Shown piece by piece: positions 16,289-25,514 of a stretch of 64,000 nucleotides of DNA (position 1 is its first letter; every line of letters starts with the position of its first letter). A program made the translations under genes and the position numbers. The stretch comes from Veillonella rogosae JCM 15642 (GTDB taxonomy: Bacteria > Bacillota > Negativicutes > Veillonellales > Veillonellaceae). Under the pieces are notes generated by a model. That model was given only the letters and a program-made list of their open reading frames with translations. It was not told where the DNA came from and ran no database searches. The stretch spans positions 434,001 to 498,000 of the forward strand of contig NZ_PPCX01000010.1 of assembly GCF_002959775.1 (NCBI RefSeq). The letters run 5' to 3'.

Positions 16289-16319
16289 GCTCTACGGATA
16301 CGCAGAGCTTTTTATTTTG
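16289..16319 (+). terminator. Hairpin plus T-tract just before the metH operon
   Basis: GCTCT-a-CG pairs with CG-c-AGAGC (16289-16308) and is followed by TTTTTATTTT. It ends only about 17 bases before the first gene of the operon and just ahead of its ribosome binding site. It is either a leader attenuator for the methionine operon or the end of a separate small transcript. No SAM or cobalamin riboswitch consensus was recognised upstream. Confidence 0.6.
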
Positions 16320-16335
16320 AAGAGGAGGCGTTTCC

Positions 16336-17103
16336 ATGCCCATCTATAACGGAATGCTTCCTGCCATCGATAAAGCAGAAGTAAAACGATACGCAGGACT
16401 TCGTCACGCTGAGGATTTCCCACAAAATTACGTTGACGAAGCATGTAAGGAAATCCAGTTATTAGCTACACCTAAAGGTGTATACCAAGAATACGATTAT
16501 GATGCAAAAACTAAAACAATTTTGAGTAATCCACCGCTTAAAATTGAAGGTTCTATCATTGAAAAACACTTAGAAAAATCTACAAAAGTCTATGTACTAG
16601 GCGTAACAGTAGGCGAAGATGTAGAAATTCGTAGTGAACAATTGTTTAAACAAGGCAATTATACAGTAGGCTTATTACTTGACGCAGCTGCAACTACAGC
16701 AGTAGAGCAGGTAGCGGATCAAGTAAACGAAGTAATCAATACAATCGCTAAAAAACAAGGTTATAAACCAACATGGCGTTTTAGCCCTGGTTATGGCAAC
16801 TGGCCATTAGAGATTCAACCTCAATTAGCTAATATTATTAAAACAGAGCTAATCGGCTTACAAGTTACGGAGAACTATTTATTGTTCCCACGTAAATCTG
16901 TAACGGCGATTATCGGTTTAATGCCAGCAAATGAAGACCTTAAAACAAAACGAGGCTGTACTTCTTGTTCACAACAAGACTGCGCATCTCGTAAATTACC
17001 TGAAAAAGCAACTACTAACGACCAAAATAAGGCAGAGGAAGATAGTAGTAAAACTACTGCTGATGTATCAGGTATCGCTATGAAAGGCCAACCAACAGAA
17101 TAA
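16336..17103 (+). CDS. Stand-alone methionine synthase reactivation-domain protein
   Basis: The 255-residue protein corresponds to the AdoMet-binding reactivation module usually found at the C-terminus of cobalamin-dependent MetH. The core shows VYVLGVTVGEDVE, LLLDAAATTAVEQVADQV and RFSPGYGNWPLEIQPQL, typical of that fold. Its C-terminus adds a Cys-rich motif (GCTSCSQQDC) and a charged tail. The next gene encodes a MetH lacking this domain, so the two very likely act as a complex that reductively remethylates cob(II)alamin. AGGAGG precedes the ATG. A hairpin with a T-tract lies immediately upstream. Confidence 0.88.
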   Translation: MPIYNGMLPAIDKAEVKRYAGLRHAEDFPQNYVDEACKEIQLLATPKGVYQEYDYDAKTKTILSNPPLKIEGSIIEKHLEKSTKVYVLGVTVGEDVEIRSEQLFKQGNYTVGLLLDAAATTAVEQVADQVNEVINTIAKKQGYKPTWRFSPGYGNWPLEIQPQLANIIKTELIGLQVTENYLLFPRKSVTAIIGLMPANEDLKTKRGCTSCSQQDCASRKLPEKATTNDQNKAEEDSSKTTADVSGIAMKGQPTE

Positions 17104-17119
17104 TGTTTCACGTGAAACA
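17104..17119. promoter_or_regulatory. parS site 4
   Basis: Exact 16-bp TGTTTCACGTGAAACA in the gap between the reactivation-domain gene and metH. It begins directly after the stop codon of the upstream gene. Confidence 0.95.
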
Positions 17120-17152
17120 GTTCGAATTTTAGGATGTTAAAGGAAGATGTTT

Positions 17153-19588
17153 ATGTATATTTTTGATGGTGCTATGGGCACAATGCTGCAAGCAGCAGGC
17201 TTAGAAGAGGGCTATTGTCCAGAGCTATTTAATGTAGAGAGACCAGAAGTTGTAAAGAATATTCACGCACAATACTTACAACATGGTAGTGATATAATTA
17301 CTACCAACACCTTCGGTGCATGTGGTCTAAAATTAGAAGATTACGATTTACAAGATCGAGTAAGAGAAATTAATATTGCAGCCGTAAAGGTAGCAAAAGA
17401 AGCTATTGCAGAGGTTAAGCCATCTGCGCGTGTAGCTGGTTCTATGGGTCCTACAGGCCGTTTCTTACAGCCATTAGGAAACATGAGCTTTGATGATATT
17501 TATGATACATACCGCGAACAAGCAGATGCATTAATCGAAGGCGGTGCTGATTTTATTATCATCGAAACTATTATCGACGTACAAGAAATGCGTGCCGCAT
17601 TATTGGCATCTCTTGACGCGCGTGAAGCAGCAGGGAAGACAAAGGAAGATGTACAAATCATCTGTCAGTTTTCTTTCAGTGAAGACGGCCGTACTATTAC
17701 AGGTACACCGCCTGCAGTAGCAACTGCTATCGTGGAAGCTATTGGTGCTGATATCATCGGTATTAACTGTTCTCTTGGACCTGAACAAATTACACCGCTT
17801 ATCGAAGAGATTGCTAGCGTTACTAATTTGCCAATCAGTTGCCAACCAAATGCAGGTATGCCTCAACTGATTAATAAACAAACTGTATTCCCACTCACAG
17901 CAGAAGAGATGGGCCCATTGATGCTTCCAATCGTTGATGCAGGGGCTAGCTATGTAGGCGGCTGCTGCGGTACAACACCAGCTCATATCCAATCTATTTC
18001 CGACGCTGTAAAAGCACATACTCCTAAGGAGCGTGCTCATATAGAACCTAAAACAATCATTACAAGCCGTACTAGATTGTTAGAATTAGGTCACAATACA
18101 AAACCACTTATCATTGGTGAACGTATTAACCCAACAGGTCGTAAAGTTCTAGCCCAAGAATTACGCGATGGTTCTTTCATCCGTGTAAAACGCGATGCGT
18201 TAGACCAAGTAGAAGCAGGTGCAGACATCCTCGACGTAAACATGGGTGTAGCTGGCATGGACCAAACGCCATTGATGGAGCGTGCTATCTTTGAATTATC
18301 CATGCTCGTTGAAACTCCATTATCCATCGATACATTGGATCCAGCAGCCATGGAAGTAGCTCTTAAAAACTATCCAGGCCGCGCCCTAATCAACTCCGTA
18401 AATGGGGAGGAGGAGTCCATCACTCAAGTTATGCCTTTGGCTAAACGTTATGGTGCAGCATTACTATGCTTGCCAATATCTAGTGGTGATCTTCCTGAAA
18501 AAGCAGAGGACCGCGTTGCTTTAGCTGAAAGTATCGTAAATCGCGCTTACGGCTATGGTCTTCAACCACATGACTTATTACTTGATCCATTGGTATTAAC
18601 ACTTGCCAGCGGTGAAGATAGTGCACGTCAAACATTGCGTACATTACAGTTATATAAAGAGAAATTTGGCTTCCCAACAGTAATGGGCTTGTCCAACATT
18701 TCCTTCGGTATGCCACAACGTCCATATTTGAATGGTCAATTCTTAACAATGGCCCTTGCTTGTGGCTTAACAACTCCGATTATGAACCCATTAAACTATC
18801 CAGCTAAAAAAGCTTTTGTATCTAGTACAACGCTATTAGGTTGGGACCCAGGTTCTGCTCAATTCATCAAAGAATATGGCTACGAAGACGAATCAAGCGC
18901 TCCTGGTAACTCCGCTCCGAAAGGTCCAGAGAAAAAATCCTTCGACAGCAATGATCCATTAGCGAATATTCGCGCTTGTGTAGAACAAGGGGAGAAGGAA
19001 GCCATCGTCGAACTTGTTAAAAAAGCTTTAGCAGACGGCATGGACCCATTAGATATTACGAAAAAAGGCTTATCTGAAGCGATGAACGTAGTAGGGGACA
19101 AGTTTGGTTCTGGTAAATTATTCTTGCCACAAGTAATGCTTGCTGCTGAAACAATGCAAGCTGCTTTCAACACGATTAAAGAAATTATTCCTGCTAGTGA
19201 AAGTTTAGATAAAGGTACAGTTGTTGTAGCTACCGTTAAAGGTGACATCCACGATTTAGGTAAAAATATCGTAGCGGCCTTACTTGAAAACAATGGTTAC
19301 AAAATCGTCGACCTCGGTAAAGACGTTGATCCAGAAGTTATCGTTCAAGCCATTAAAGACAACAAGGCAGCTCTCGTTGGTATCTGTTCCTTGATGACTA
19401 CTACAATGCCTCAAATCGACAATACTGTCGCTGCAATCCGTGCAGCAGGCCTCAAAACTAAGATCATGGTAGGTGGCGCCGTAGTATCCCAAGACTACGC
19501 AGACCAAGCAGGCGCAGATATCTACGCTAAGGACGGTATCGCAGCCGTTAACCACGCTAACGATTTCTTTGAAACTTTAGAGAAATAA
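17153..19588 (+). CDS. metH: Cobalamin-dependent methionine synthase, short form
   Basis: MetH moves a methyl group from methyl-tetrahydrofolate via cobalamin to homocysteine. Domains in order: homocysteine-binding (1-290, FDGAMGTMLQ, with zinc Cys in GINCSLGPE and GGCCGTTPAH), pterin-binding (about 310-560, GERINPTGRK and DVNMGVAGMD), cobalamin cap (about 600-670) and cobalamin-binding (about 680-811, base-off motif DIHDLGKNI). The C-terminal reactivation domain is absent and encoded by the preceding gene. The second ATG at 17153 is chosen because GGAAG is 7 bases away; the ATG at 17147 is too close. metF follows after 18 bases. Confidence 0.95.
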   Translation: MYIFDGAMGTMLQAAGLEEGYCPELFNVERPEVVKNIHAQYLQHGSDIITTNTFGACGLKLEDYDLQDRVREINIAAVKVAKEAIAEVKPSARVAGSMGPTGRFLQPLGNMSFDDIYDTYREQADALIEGGADFIIIETIIDVQEMRAALLASLDAREAAGKTKEDVQIICQFSFSEDGRTITGTPPAVATAIVEAIGADIIGINCSLGPEQITPLIEEIASVTNLPISCQPNAGMPQLINKQTVFPLTAEEMGPLMLPIVDAGASYVGGCCGTTPAHIQSISDAVKAHTPKERAHIEPKTIITSRTRLLELGHNTKPLIIGERINPTGRKVLAQELRDGSFIRVKRDALDQVEAGADILDVNMGVAGMDQTPLMERAIFELSMLVETPLSIDTLDPAAMEVALKNYPGRALINSVNGEEESITQVMPLAKRYGAALLCLPISSGDLPEKAEDRVALAESIVNRAYGYGLQPHDLLLDPLVLTLASGEDSARQTLRTLQLYKEKFGFPTVMGLSNISFGMPQRPYLNGQFLTMALACGLTTPIMNPLNYPAKKAFVSSTTLLGWDPGSAQFIKEYGYEDESSAPGNSAPKGPEKKSFDSNDPLANIRACVEQGEKEAIVELVKKALADGMDPLDITKKGLSEAMNVVGDKFGSGKLFLPQVMLAAETMQAAFNTIKEIIPASESLDKGTVVVATVKGDIHDLGKNIVAALLENNGYKIVDLGKDVDPEVIVQAIKDNKAALVGICSLMTTTMPQIDNTVAAIRAAGLKTKIMVGGAVVSQDYADQAGADIYAKDGIAAVNHANDFFETLEK

Positions 19589-19606
19589 TTTTAAATAAAG
19601 AGGTAC

Positions 19607-20467
19607 ATGATGACATTAAGAGAGAAACATCAACAAGGAAAGTTCACTATTACAGTTGAATTAGACCCACCGAAAAGTAGTTCTGCGGAAAAAGTCTTTG
19701 AACAAGCGGCTCGTTTGAAAGGGAAGGTTGATGCTATCAACATCGCTGATAGCCCTATGTCAAAAATGCGCATGAGCCCAATTTCCTTGTCCTACTTGTT
19801 ACAACACAACAAAGAGATCGAAACGATTTTCCACCTTACTTGCCGCGATCGTAACATCATCGGTTTGCAATCCGAGTTGCTTGGCGCTGCAGCGTTGGGC
19901 GTGCACAACATTTTAACCCTTACTGGGGACAAACCAGACAATGGGGACCATCCATTTGCACAATCCGTATTCGAAGTAGATTGCATGGGCTTGCTCAACA
20001 TTGCTAAAACATTAAATGCAGGTAAAGACCTTGCAGGCAACGACTTAGATGCACCTACAAGCTTCTACATTGGTGCTACTGGTAATCCTGGTGCTCCAGA
20101 TTTAGAAATTGAACGCCAAAAATTGGCTGCCAAAATCCAAAATGGCGCGCACTTTGTTCAAACACAACCGATTTACGATTTAGAACAAGCAAAACGTTAC
20201 ATCGATACAATGTCTGAATTCGATGTACCTATTATGCTTGGCTTGATTCCACTTAAAAGCTTCAAAATGGCTACATACCTACACGAAAAAGTGCCTGGGA
20301 TCAACCTTACTCAAGAAATCCTAGACCGCGTAGAAAAAGGCGGTAAAGAAGCGGGTACAGAAATCGCTATCGAAACATTAGAGCAAATCAAAAAAATCGC
20401 TGCAGGCGTACATATTATGCCTTTAAACGATATCGATACAACATTACATATCATTGACCACGTATAA
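19607..20467 (+). CDS. metF: 5,10-methylenetetrahydrofolate reductase
   Basis: MetF reduces methylene-THF to methyl-THF, the substrate of the MetH encoded just upstream. Residues FTITVELDPPKSS (13-25) begin the TIM barrel; HLTCRDRN and NILTLTGDKP carry FAD and folate-binding features, and HFVQTQPIYD follows. The protein is 286 residues, typical of bacterial MetF without a regulatory domain. Two adjacent ATG codons could start it. The operon end is followed by core element H and then an IS200-type element. Confidence 0.92.
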   Translation: MMTLREKHQQGKFTITVELDPPKSSSAEKVFEQAARLKGKVDAINIADSPMSKMRMSPISLSYLLQHNKEIETIFHLTCRDRNIIGLQSELLGAAALGVHNILTLTGDKPDNGDHPFAQSVFEVDCMGLLNIAKTLNAGKDLAGNDLDAPTSFYIGATGNPGAPDLEIERQKLAAKIQNGAHFVQTQPIYDLEQAKRYIDTMSEFDVPIMLGLIPLKSFKMATYLHEKVPGINLTQEILDRVEKGGKEAGTEIAIETLEQIKKIAAGVHIMPLNDIDTTLHIIDHV

Positions 20468-20494
20468 GTCATTATAAGATTAACATAGAACACC

Positions 20495-20537
20495 TTTCCC
20501 ACGGCCTCCATAGTGAGCTAAGTCGACCTTAGGGAAA
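20495..20537. repeat. Conserved-core hairpin element H after metF
   Basis: TTTCCC (20495-20500) pairs with GGGAAA (20532-20537) around a 31-nt loop containing CCTCCATAGTGAGCTAAGTC, the core of the element family also found at 336-478 and upstream of dnaA. Only one short arm is visible here; outer arms may have been lost, since the IS200-type element begins within a few bases. Confidence 0.75.
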
Positions 20538-20543
20538 TCATAA

Positions 20544-21262
20544 CCACCCGTAGAACGGGTGGTTTGCTCTGACCCTATAAGGGTCTTTCTCTAGTGGTGG
20601 CCCTCTAAAGAGGGCATTGAATGATCTGACAACCACTCTATTACCACTGGCTGCCCCCTACTCGGGGGCTTTTATTTTGCCTATTTTACTGGCTCACCCG
20701 TAAACGGGTCGGTGTATTCTTTAAAGTTTAATGTATCTTGCGCTATATCCTCTTGTAGTTGATTGCGAATATACTCTTTTATCGCTCCTTCATATCGTCC
20801 TACCGTATCCACATAATATCCTCTACACCAGAAATGTCTATTTCCATACTTATATTTTAAATTTGCGTGTTTATCGAATATCATGAGGCTACTTTTGCTT
20901 TTTAAATATCCCATAAAACTCGATACGCTTAAATGTGGTGGTATCGTTACTAGCATATGAATATGATCCGGACAGCATTCCGCTTCTATAATCTCTACAT
21001 TTTTCCTCTTACATAAATCTCGTAAGATTTTACCTACATCAGCTTTTATCCGACCATAAATTATTTGTCTTCTATACTTTGGAGCAAAAACAATATGATA
21101 TTTACATCTCCATTTACTATGTGATAAGCTTTTTACGTCATTCATTGACATTGAACCTCCTATGTTGAAATGTTGTGGTTGCCAGACCAACTTCATTCTA
21201 TCACTAGGAGGTTCTTTCCTTTTCTCTAAGAATTTTTTACCGACCCCCAGTTTAACTGGGGG
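20544..21262 (-). mobile_element. IS200/IS605-family element with TnpA only
   Basis: A single Y1 HUH transposase is flanked by subterminal hairpins and no terminal inverted repeats, as in IS200. The 5' end of the element (right side) has CCCCCAGTT/AACTGGGGG (21244-21262); the 3' end has CCACCCG/CGGGTGG (20544-20562). Between 20571 and 20670 there are three more stems (GACCCT, GCCCTCT and GCCCCC types), the last followed by TTTTATTTT on the plus strand, which would block read-in from metF. Exact cleavage sites are not determined. Confidence 0.85.
20681..21151 (-). CDS. tnpA: IS200-family Y1 transposase TnpA
   Basis: HUH single-strand transposase with the motif DHIHMLVTIPP and the catalytic Tyr region GYYVDTVGRYEGAIKEYIRNQ. 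It has 156 residues, the family norm, so it looks intact. The start at 21151 (MSMNDVKS) has GGAGG six bases upstream; the ATG two codons later is also possible. The frame stays open for 40 codons upstream but that part covers the left-end hairpin and is not coding. It moves single-stranded DNA at replication forks by a peel-and-paste mechanism. Confidence 0.92.
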   Translation of the reverse strand: MSMNDVKSLSHSKWRCKYHIVFAPKYRRQIIYGRIKADVGKILRDLCKRKNVEIIEAECCPDHIHMLVTIPPHLSVSSFMGYLKSKSSLMIFDKHANLKYKYGNRHFWCRGYYVDTVGRYEGAIKEYIRNQLQEDIAQDTLNFKEYTDPFTGEPVK

Positions 21263-21293
21263 TTTAGTCATGCCTATTCGGCGTACAAAGAGA

Positions 21294-21326
21294 AAGAGGA
21301 TGCAAATCTATGATTTGCATCCTCTT
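21294..21326 (-). terminator. Terminator after rsmG
   Basis: A 15-bp perfect stem with a 3-nt loop (AAGAGGATGCAAATC and complement). On the minus strand it is followed by TTTCTCTTT. It lies between rsmG and the IS200-type element. Confidence 0.8.
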
Positions 21327-21391
21327 GTTATTTATATAGGACAGTATTTGTTTATATTGTGCTAACAAGCAACTATATTCCCCTTTAAAGA

Positions 21392-22144
21392 TTACACTAG
21401 CGGTTTGTCTTTAATATCTTTTGGTTTGCGTGGGTATTGCTTAGGTGTTTTACCTGTTTTCTTGATGTACAGGATAGCTCGTTTATCATCTAAGGTTGGC
21501 AGCGTAACGGTTCGTACTTCTTCAAGCTTAGCTTTTAGTGTACTGAGCGCTTTATAGGATTCTCCCACTTCTTCTTCATAGATAGCGCCTTTTAAAGCCA
21601 CCACGTAGCCATCTTCTTTTACGTAGGGCACAGTCCATTCCAAGAGAATAGGTAAACGTGCCACTGCACGGCTCGTAGCAATATCGAAGCTTTCACGGTA
21701 ATCTTGATGACTAAGATCCTCGGCACGGCCATGTAAGGTAGTGCAATTCGTCAAATTTAGCTCATCCATAATAGATTCTAGGAAGGTAAGACGTTTTTTC
21801 AAAGAGTCAAAGAGCGTAACCTTAAGGCTACGGTCATAGATTGCCAACGGAATACCAGGGAAACCAGCGCCAGTGCCAATATCAATAATAGACATGCCGG
21901 ATTTAATGATATTTGAGTCATAGCAGGAGAGGGAGTCGATCATATGCTTTACTACAACCTCTTTCATATCTGTGATACCCGTAAGGTTGAGGTATTTATT
22001 TGTTTCAATCATGCGCGCGTAATACACATAAAAGTCTTTTGCTTGTTCTTCCGTACAGGGCAGACCAAATTTGGTCATTTGCTCCATCATGTATGAAACA
22101 AATTCAGACTCAGGTGCAATAGGCACATCGTATTTTTCTTTCAT
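21392..22144 (-). CDS. rsmG: 16S rRNA (guanine-527-N7) methyltransferase
   Basis: RsmG/GidB methylates G527 of 16S rRNA. The SAM-binding motif IDIGTGAGFPGIPLAI is near residues 86-101, with NLTGITDMKEVVVKHMIDSL upstream and SRAVARLPILLEW downstream. The C-terminus is Lys/Pro-rich and slightly extended, for 250 residues in total. It normally follows mnmG directly in Firmicutes; here the vapBC module separates the two. Confidence 0.93.
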   Translation of the reverse strand: MKEKYDVPIAPESEFVSYMMEQMTKFGLPCTEEQAKDFYVYYARMIETNKYLNLTGITDMKEVVVKHMIDSLSCYDSNIIKSGMSIIDIGTGAGFPGIPLAIYDRSLKVTLFDSLKKRLTFLESIMDELNLTNCTTLHGRAEDLSHQDYRESFDIATSRAVARLPILLEWTVPYVKEDGYVVALKGAIYEEEVGESYKALSTLKAKLEEVRTVTLPTLDDKRAILYIKKTGKTPKQYPRKPKDIKDKPLV

Positions 22145-22759
22145 AAGTACTCCTAATCAATTATCAGATATTTATATGATAGTGAAAGTAATCGACATAT
22201 AGTTAGAAAATCTAATGTCATATGGTACATCATATAAACAAATCTAGGTAATTAACAATATATATGTTATAAGAATAGTATTTCTTATTTCAAACCCTAT
22301 AAAACTCAAAATTTTAAGCTATACGGCATTTTTAATCTATTTTATATAAGTTAATATATGAAAACTAATAAAATGACCATTTAAGCGAAATATTTAAGTA
22401 TTGTTTCTTTATATTATAGCATATTCTCAACTTATTCTCATTTAGAAACCAAAATATATGACCTGTGTAACACAAAATAGAGTAGGGGAGAGATGTTACA
22501 CCTACATTATCATTTAAAATAAATAATTGAGAAATCGCTCTATCTTTTTGACTTATCTTTTGTGTATTTTGTCCTATTTCAATGTGTATCTAAATTTCAC
22601 TGTTTATTTCTAATTTATCACCATGAATGTTTTCTTCATACATAGGTTAAATTGTCTATTCTGAATGTACACTCGGTGTACTTCTCTAGTGTACATATTT
22701 TATAGATAGAACAATAAAGGTTTTATAAATATTCATACAAATATACACAAAAATTCCAT
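22145..22759. other. AT-rich intergenic region upstream of rsmG and vapBC
   Basis: No coding frame is supported. A loose inverted repeat GTGTAACA/TGTTACAC lies near 22465-22503, and three GTGTAC/GTACAC half-sites cluster at 22667-22694 (GTACAC-TCG-GTGTAC plus another GTGTAC). Their role is unknown; they may be regulator sites. Confidence 0.5.
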
Positions 22760-22809
22760 TATAATATGTATACAAAATTATACCTTGTTAAAATATATAT
22801 CAAGGTATA
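22760..22809 (+). promoter_or_regulatory. vapBC promoter and operator
   Basis: A perfect -10 TATAAT is at 22760-22765. Downstream, TATACCTTG (22779-22787) and CAAGGTATA (22801-22809) form a 9-bp dyad with a 13-bp spacer. Its position between the promoter and the vapB start fits autorepression by the VapBC complex; this is inferred. Confidence 0.7.
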
Positions 22810-22837
22810 TACTTTTATTAACAAGGAGGTGATATGT

Positions 22838-23068
22838 ATGACCACAGCAAAGCTATTCGAAAATGGCCGCAGCCAGGCTGTACGATTACCAAAAGAATTT
22901 CGGTTTAATGGTGATGAAGTAATCATCAACAAAATTGGAAATGTAGTTTTACTTATGCCAAAAGATGATGAGTGGGCAGGATTTGTAGCTGGTTTATCAT
23001 TATTTACAGATGATTTTATGTGTAACGGACGGGAAGATATCGATCATCAGGAGCGTGAAGCCTTATGA
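22838..23068 (+). CDS. vapB: VapB-type antitoxin, AbrB/SpoVT fold
   Basis: The protein starts TTAKLFENGRSQAVRLPKEFRF, the swapped-hairpin AbrB DNA-binding domain typical of VapB antitoxins. The C-terminal part would wrap VapC. It is 76 residues. The start at 22838 has a strong AAGGAGGTGAT; longer in-frame starts upstream lie before the operator. The stop overlaps the vapC start by 4 bp (ATGA), so the two are translationally coupled. Confidence 0.92.
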   Translation: MTTAKLFENGRSQAVRLPKEFRFNGDEVIINKIGNVVLLMPKDDEWAGFVAGLSLFTDDFMCNGREDIDHQEREAL

Positions 23069-23475
23069 AGTATATGTTAGATACAAATATATGTATTTAT
23101 GCCATTAAGCAAGAGCCAGAAGTTGTACTACAAAAAATTTTAAAGCATCATCCTTCAGATATATGTATATCATCAATTACATATGCTGAGTTAATGCATG
23201 GTGTAGAAAAAAGTCAATCTAAAGATAAAAATAGATTAGCCTTAACACTTTTATTATCACCTATCCAAATTGTTGATTTTGACAGCCACGCTGCTGAGGA
23301 ATATGGAAAAATAAAAGCGGATTTACAATCACAAGGGAAAGTTATTGGTCCTATGGATCTACTTATTGCAAGCCACGCAAAATCAAAGGGTCTTACCATT
23401 GTTACTAATAATACAAAAGAGTTTGAAAGAGTAACCCAATTAGAAGTTGAAGATTGGTCTAAACCATTAAGCTAA
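23065..23475 (+). CDS. vapC: VapC-type PIN-domain ribonuclease toxin
   Basis: PIN-domain RNase, 136 residues. The acidic residues of the active site are visible: D6 in MLDTN, E in YAELMHG (about residue 43), D in PMDLLIA (about 99), with the final position in VTNNTKEF carrying Asn where Asp is common. VapC toxins typically cut tRNA or rRNA. The module sits between rsmG and mnmG, interrupting a conserved block, which suggests insertion by transfer. Confidence 0.92.
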   Translation: MKYMLDTNICIYAIKQEPEVVLQKILKHHPSDICISSITYAELMHGVEKSQSKDKNRLALTLLLSPIQIVDFDSHAAEEYGKIKADLQSQGKVIGPMDLLIASHAKSKGLTIVTNNTKEFERVTQLEVEDWSKPLS

Positions 23476-23496
23476 TTAAAACTATAAATATTTACT

Positions 23497-23533
23497 AAAA
23501 AAGCTAGCTAATCACACATTAGCTAGCTTTTTT
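23497..23533. terminator. Bidirectional terminator between vapC and mnmG
   Basis: A 16-bp perfect stem (AAAAAAGCTAGCTAAT and complement) with a 5-nt loop lies between convergent genes and carries T-runs on both strands. Confidence 0.9.
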
Positions 23534-23550
23534 ATATACAATCACATATT

Positions 23551-25422
23551 TTATTTGCTTCGGTTATATTGTTCCAATTGAATTAGTAGAACAGATACAT
23601 CCGCTGGGGATACGCCAGAGATACGGCTTGCTTGGCCGATGGAGTGAGGGCGAATTTTATTGAGCTTTTGTTGTGCTTCAAGGGAAATGCCCTTAATTTC
23701 TGTATAATCCCATTCTTTTGGAAGAATTTTTTCTTCTAGTTTGCGAACCTTATCGACTTGGTCCATTTGCTTTTTGATGTAACCTTCGTAAGTAATGGAG
23801 ATATCAACAGCTTCTTCAACGTCAGGTGTATAGCGTTTCAAACCAAATGCTTCGGCTACGACAGCATAAGAAAGTTCGTTACGTTTTACTAGATCGTAGG
23901 CGTGGATGCCCGTTCTAATAGGGGCTGTACCTAAACTTTCAAGCAAGGCTTGCGTTTCTTTAGATGGATTTACAGGTGTGTTTCGTAAAAGCTCCATCGC
24001 TTCTTCGATATTAGCTTTTTTTGCAGTAAACTTAGCCCAACGATCGTCTTTTACAAGACCGATTTCACGGCCTTTTTCAGTAAGGCGCATGTCTGCATTA
24101 TCTTGACGAAGCAATAGGCGATATTCGCTACGGCTTGTCATCATGCGGTACGGTTCGTTTGTACCTTTTGTTACGAGATCATCGATGAGAACACCGATGT
24201 ACGCTTCGGAGCGAGCGAGGATGAAAGGTTCTTTGCCTTCAATCCACAAGGCTGCGTTGATACCAGCCATAAGGCCTTGAGCCGCTGCTTCTTCATAACC
24301 AGATGTACCATTCGCTTGACCAGCAGAGTAAAGGCCTTCAATATGTTTCACTTTAAGCGCTGGCGTCAATTGCGTTGGGTTCAAGCAATCGTATTCGATA
24401 GCGTATGCAGGACGCATGATTTCAACATTTTCAAGACCAGGAATGGTACGAAGGAACGCATATTGTACATCCATAGGAAGGGACGTACTCATGCCTTGTA
24501 CATACATTTCGTTTGTACCAGTACCTTCTGGTTCTACAAATAATTGATGACGTTCTTTGTCGGCAAAGCGCACTACTTTATCTTCGATAGAAGGGCAGTA
24601 ACGAGGGCCTACGCCTTCGATTTTACCGCTGTACATTGGAGCGCGGTGAATATTGCTATGAATAATTTCATGAGTTTTCTCATTAGTATACGTCAACCAA
24701 CATACGTCTTCGTTACGGTTGATCCACTCGTCCATATAGGAGAAGGAGTGATGGTGAGCATCGCCTGCTTGTTCCACCATGTTTTCAAAGTTAAGGGTGC
24801 GTTTATCTACACGGGCTGGCGTACCAGTCTTGAAGCGCATCAACTCAATGCCATTGTCGAGCAAAGATTGAGAGAAATGTTCTGCTACGCGTTGACCATT
24901 TGGGCCACCTACGTAGTCGATATCGCCAATGAGGATTTTACCTTTCAAGTAGGTACCTGTACAAAGAACAACAGCCTTAGCGCCATAGAATTCGCCAAGT
25001 TCTGTAACAATACCTGTTACCTTACCATCCTCAACCTTAAGCTCTGTTACCATGATTTGCTTAACATTGAGATTCTCTGTATTTTCAATGGTTTGTTTCA
25101 TCAAATGTTGGTATTTGATTTTATCAGATTGGCAGCGCAAGGAATGCACGGCAGGACCTTTACCCATGTTGAGCATACGCATTTGAATAGCCGTAGCATC
25201 TGCGTTAATACCCATTTGACCGCCTAAAGCGTCAAGTTCATAAACAAGATGGCTTTTACCAGGACCACCCACGGCGGGGTTACACGGCATAAGCGCAATA
25301 TTATCTAAACTGATGGTCGCCATCAACGTGCGATGACCCATGCGGGCAGCGGCAAGAGCCGCCTCACAACCAGCATGACCACCACCGATGACGATGACAT
25401 CATAATTATCTACTGTGTACAT
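23551..25422 (-). CDS. mnmG: tRNA uridine 5-carboxymethylaminomethyl modification enzyme MnmG
   Basis: MnmG (GidA) with MnmE makes cmnm5U34 in tRNAs. The FAD motif [21 protein letters not shown] is at residues 9-29; [10 protein letters not shown] and [13 protein letters not shown] follow, and the C-terminal helical MnmE-binding domain ends with [24 protein letters not shown]. The length of 623 residues is normal. It lies downstream of mnmE, separated by a long hairpin-bearing gap of 190 bp. Confidence 0.96.
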   Translation of the reverse strand: MYTVDNYDVIVIGGGHAGCEAALAAARMGHRTLMATISLDNIALMPCNPAVGGPGKSHLVYELDALGGQMGINADATAIQMRMLNMGKGPAVHSLRCQSDKIKYQHLMKQTIENTENLNVKQIMVTELKVEDGKVTGIVTELGEFYGAKAVVLCTGTYLKGKILIGDIDYVGGPNGQRVAEHFSQSLLDNGIELMRFKTGTPARVDKRTLNFENMVEQAGDAHHHSFSYMDEWINRNEDVCWLTYTNEKTHEIIHSNIHRAPMYSGKIEGVGPRYCPSIEDKVVRFADKERHQLFVEPEGTGTNEMYVQGMSTSLPMDVQYAFLRTIPGLENVEIMRPAYAIEYDCLNPTQLTPALKVKHIEGLYSAGQANGTSGYEEAAAQGLMAGINAALWIEGKEPFILARSEAYIGVLIDDLVTKGTNEPYRMMTSRSEYRLLLRQDNADMRLTEKGREIGLVKDDRWAKFTAKKANIEEAMELLRNTPVNPSKETQALLESLGTAPIRTGIHAYDLVKRNELSYAVVAEAFGLKRYTPDVEEAVDISITYEGYIKKQMDQVDKVRKLEEKILPKEWDYTEIKGISLEAQQKLNKIRPHSIGQASRISGVSPADVSVLLIQLEQYNRSK

Positions 25423-25514
25423 ATGAATTTCCTTATATATTACTTATATTGAAAGCTTATTTTATTTAAATTACTAGGCCGTAGGCCGAGTTACCCCTAT
25501 TCTCCATAGAATGG

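Noticed and set aside
20681-21271. Long transposase frame starting at 21271
   Set aside because: The first 40 codons cover the left-end hairpin; the GGAGG-supported start is at 21151.
24544-25227. Plus-strand open frame of 227 codons opposite mnmG
   Set aside because: Shadow of the mnmG coding sequence; Phe/Cys-rich composition typical of antisense reading.
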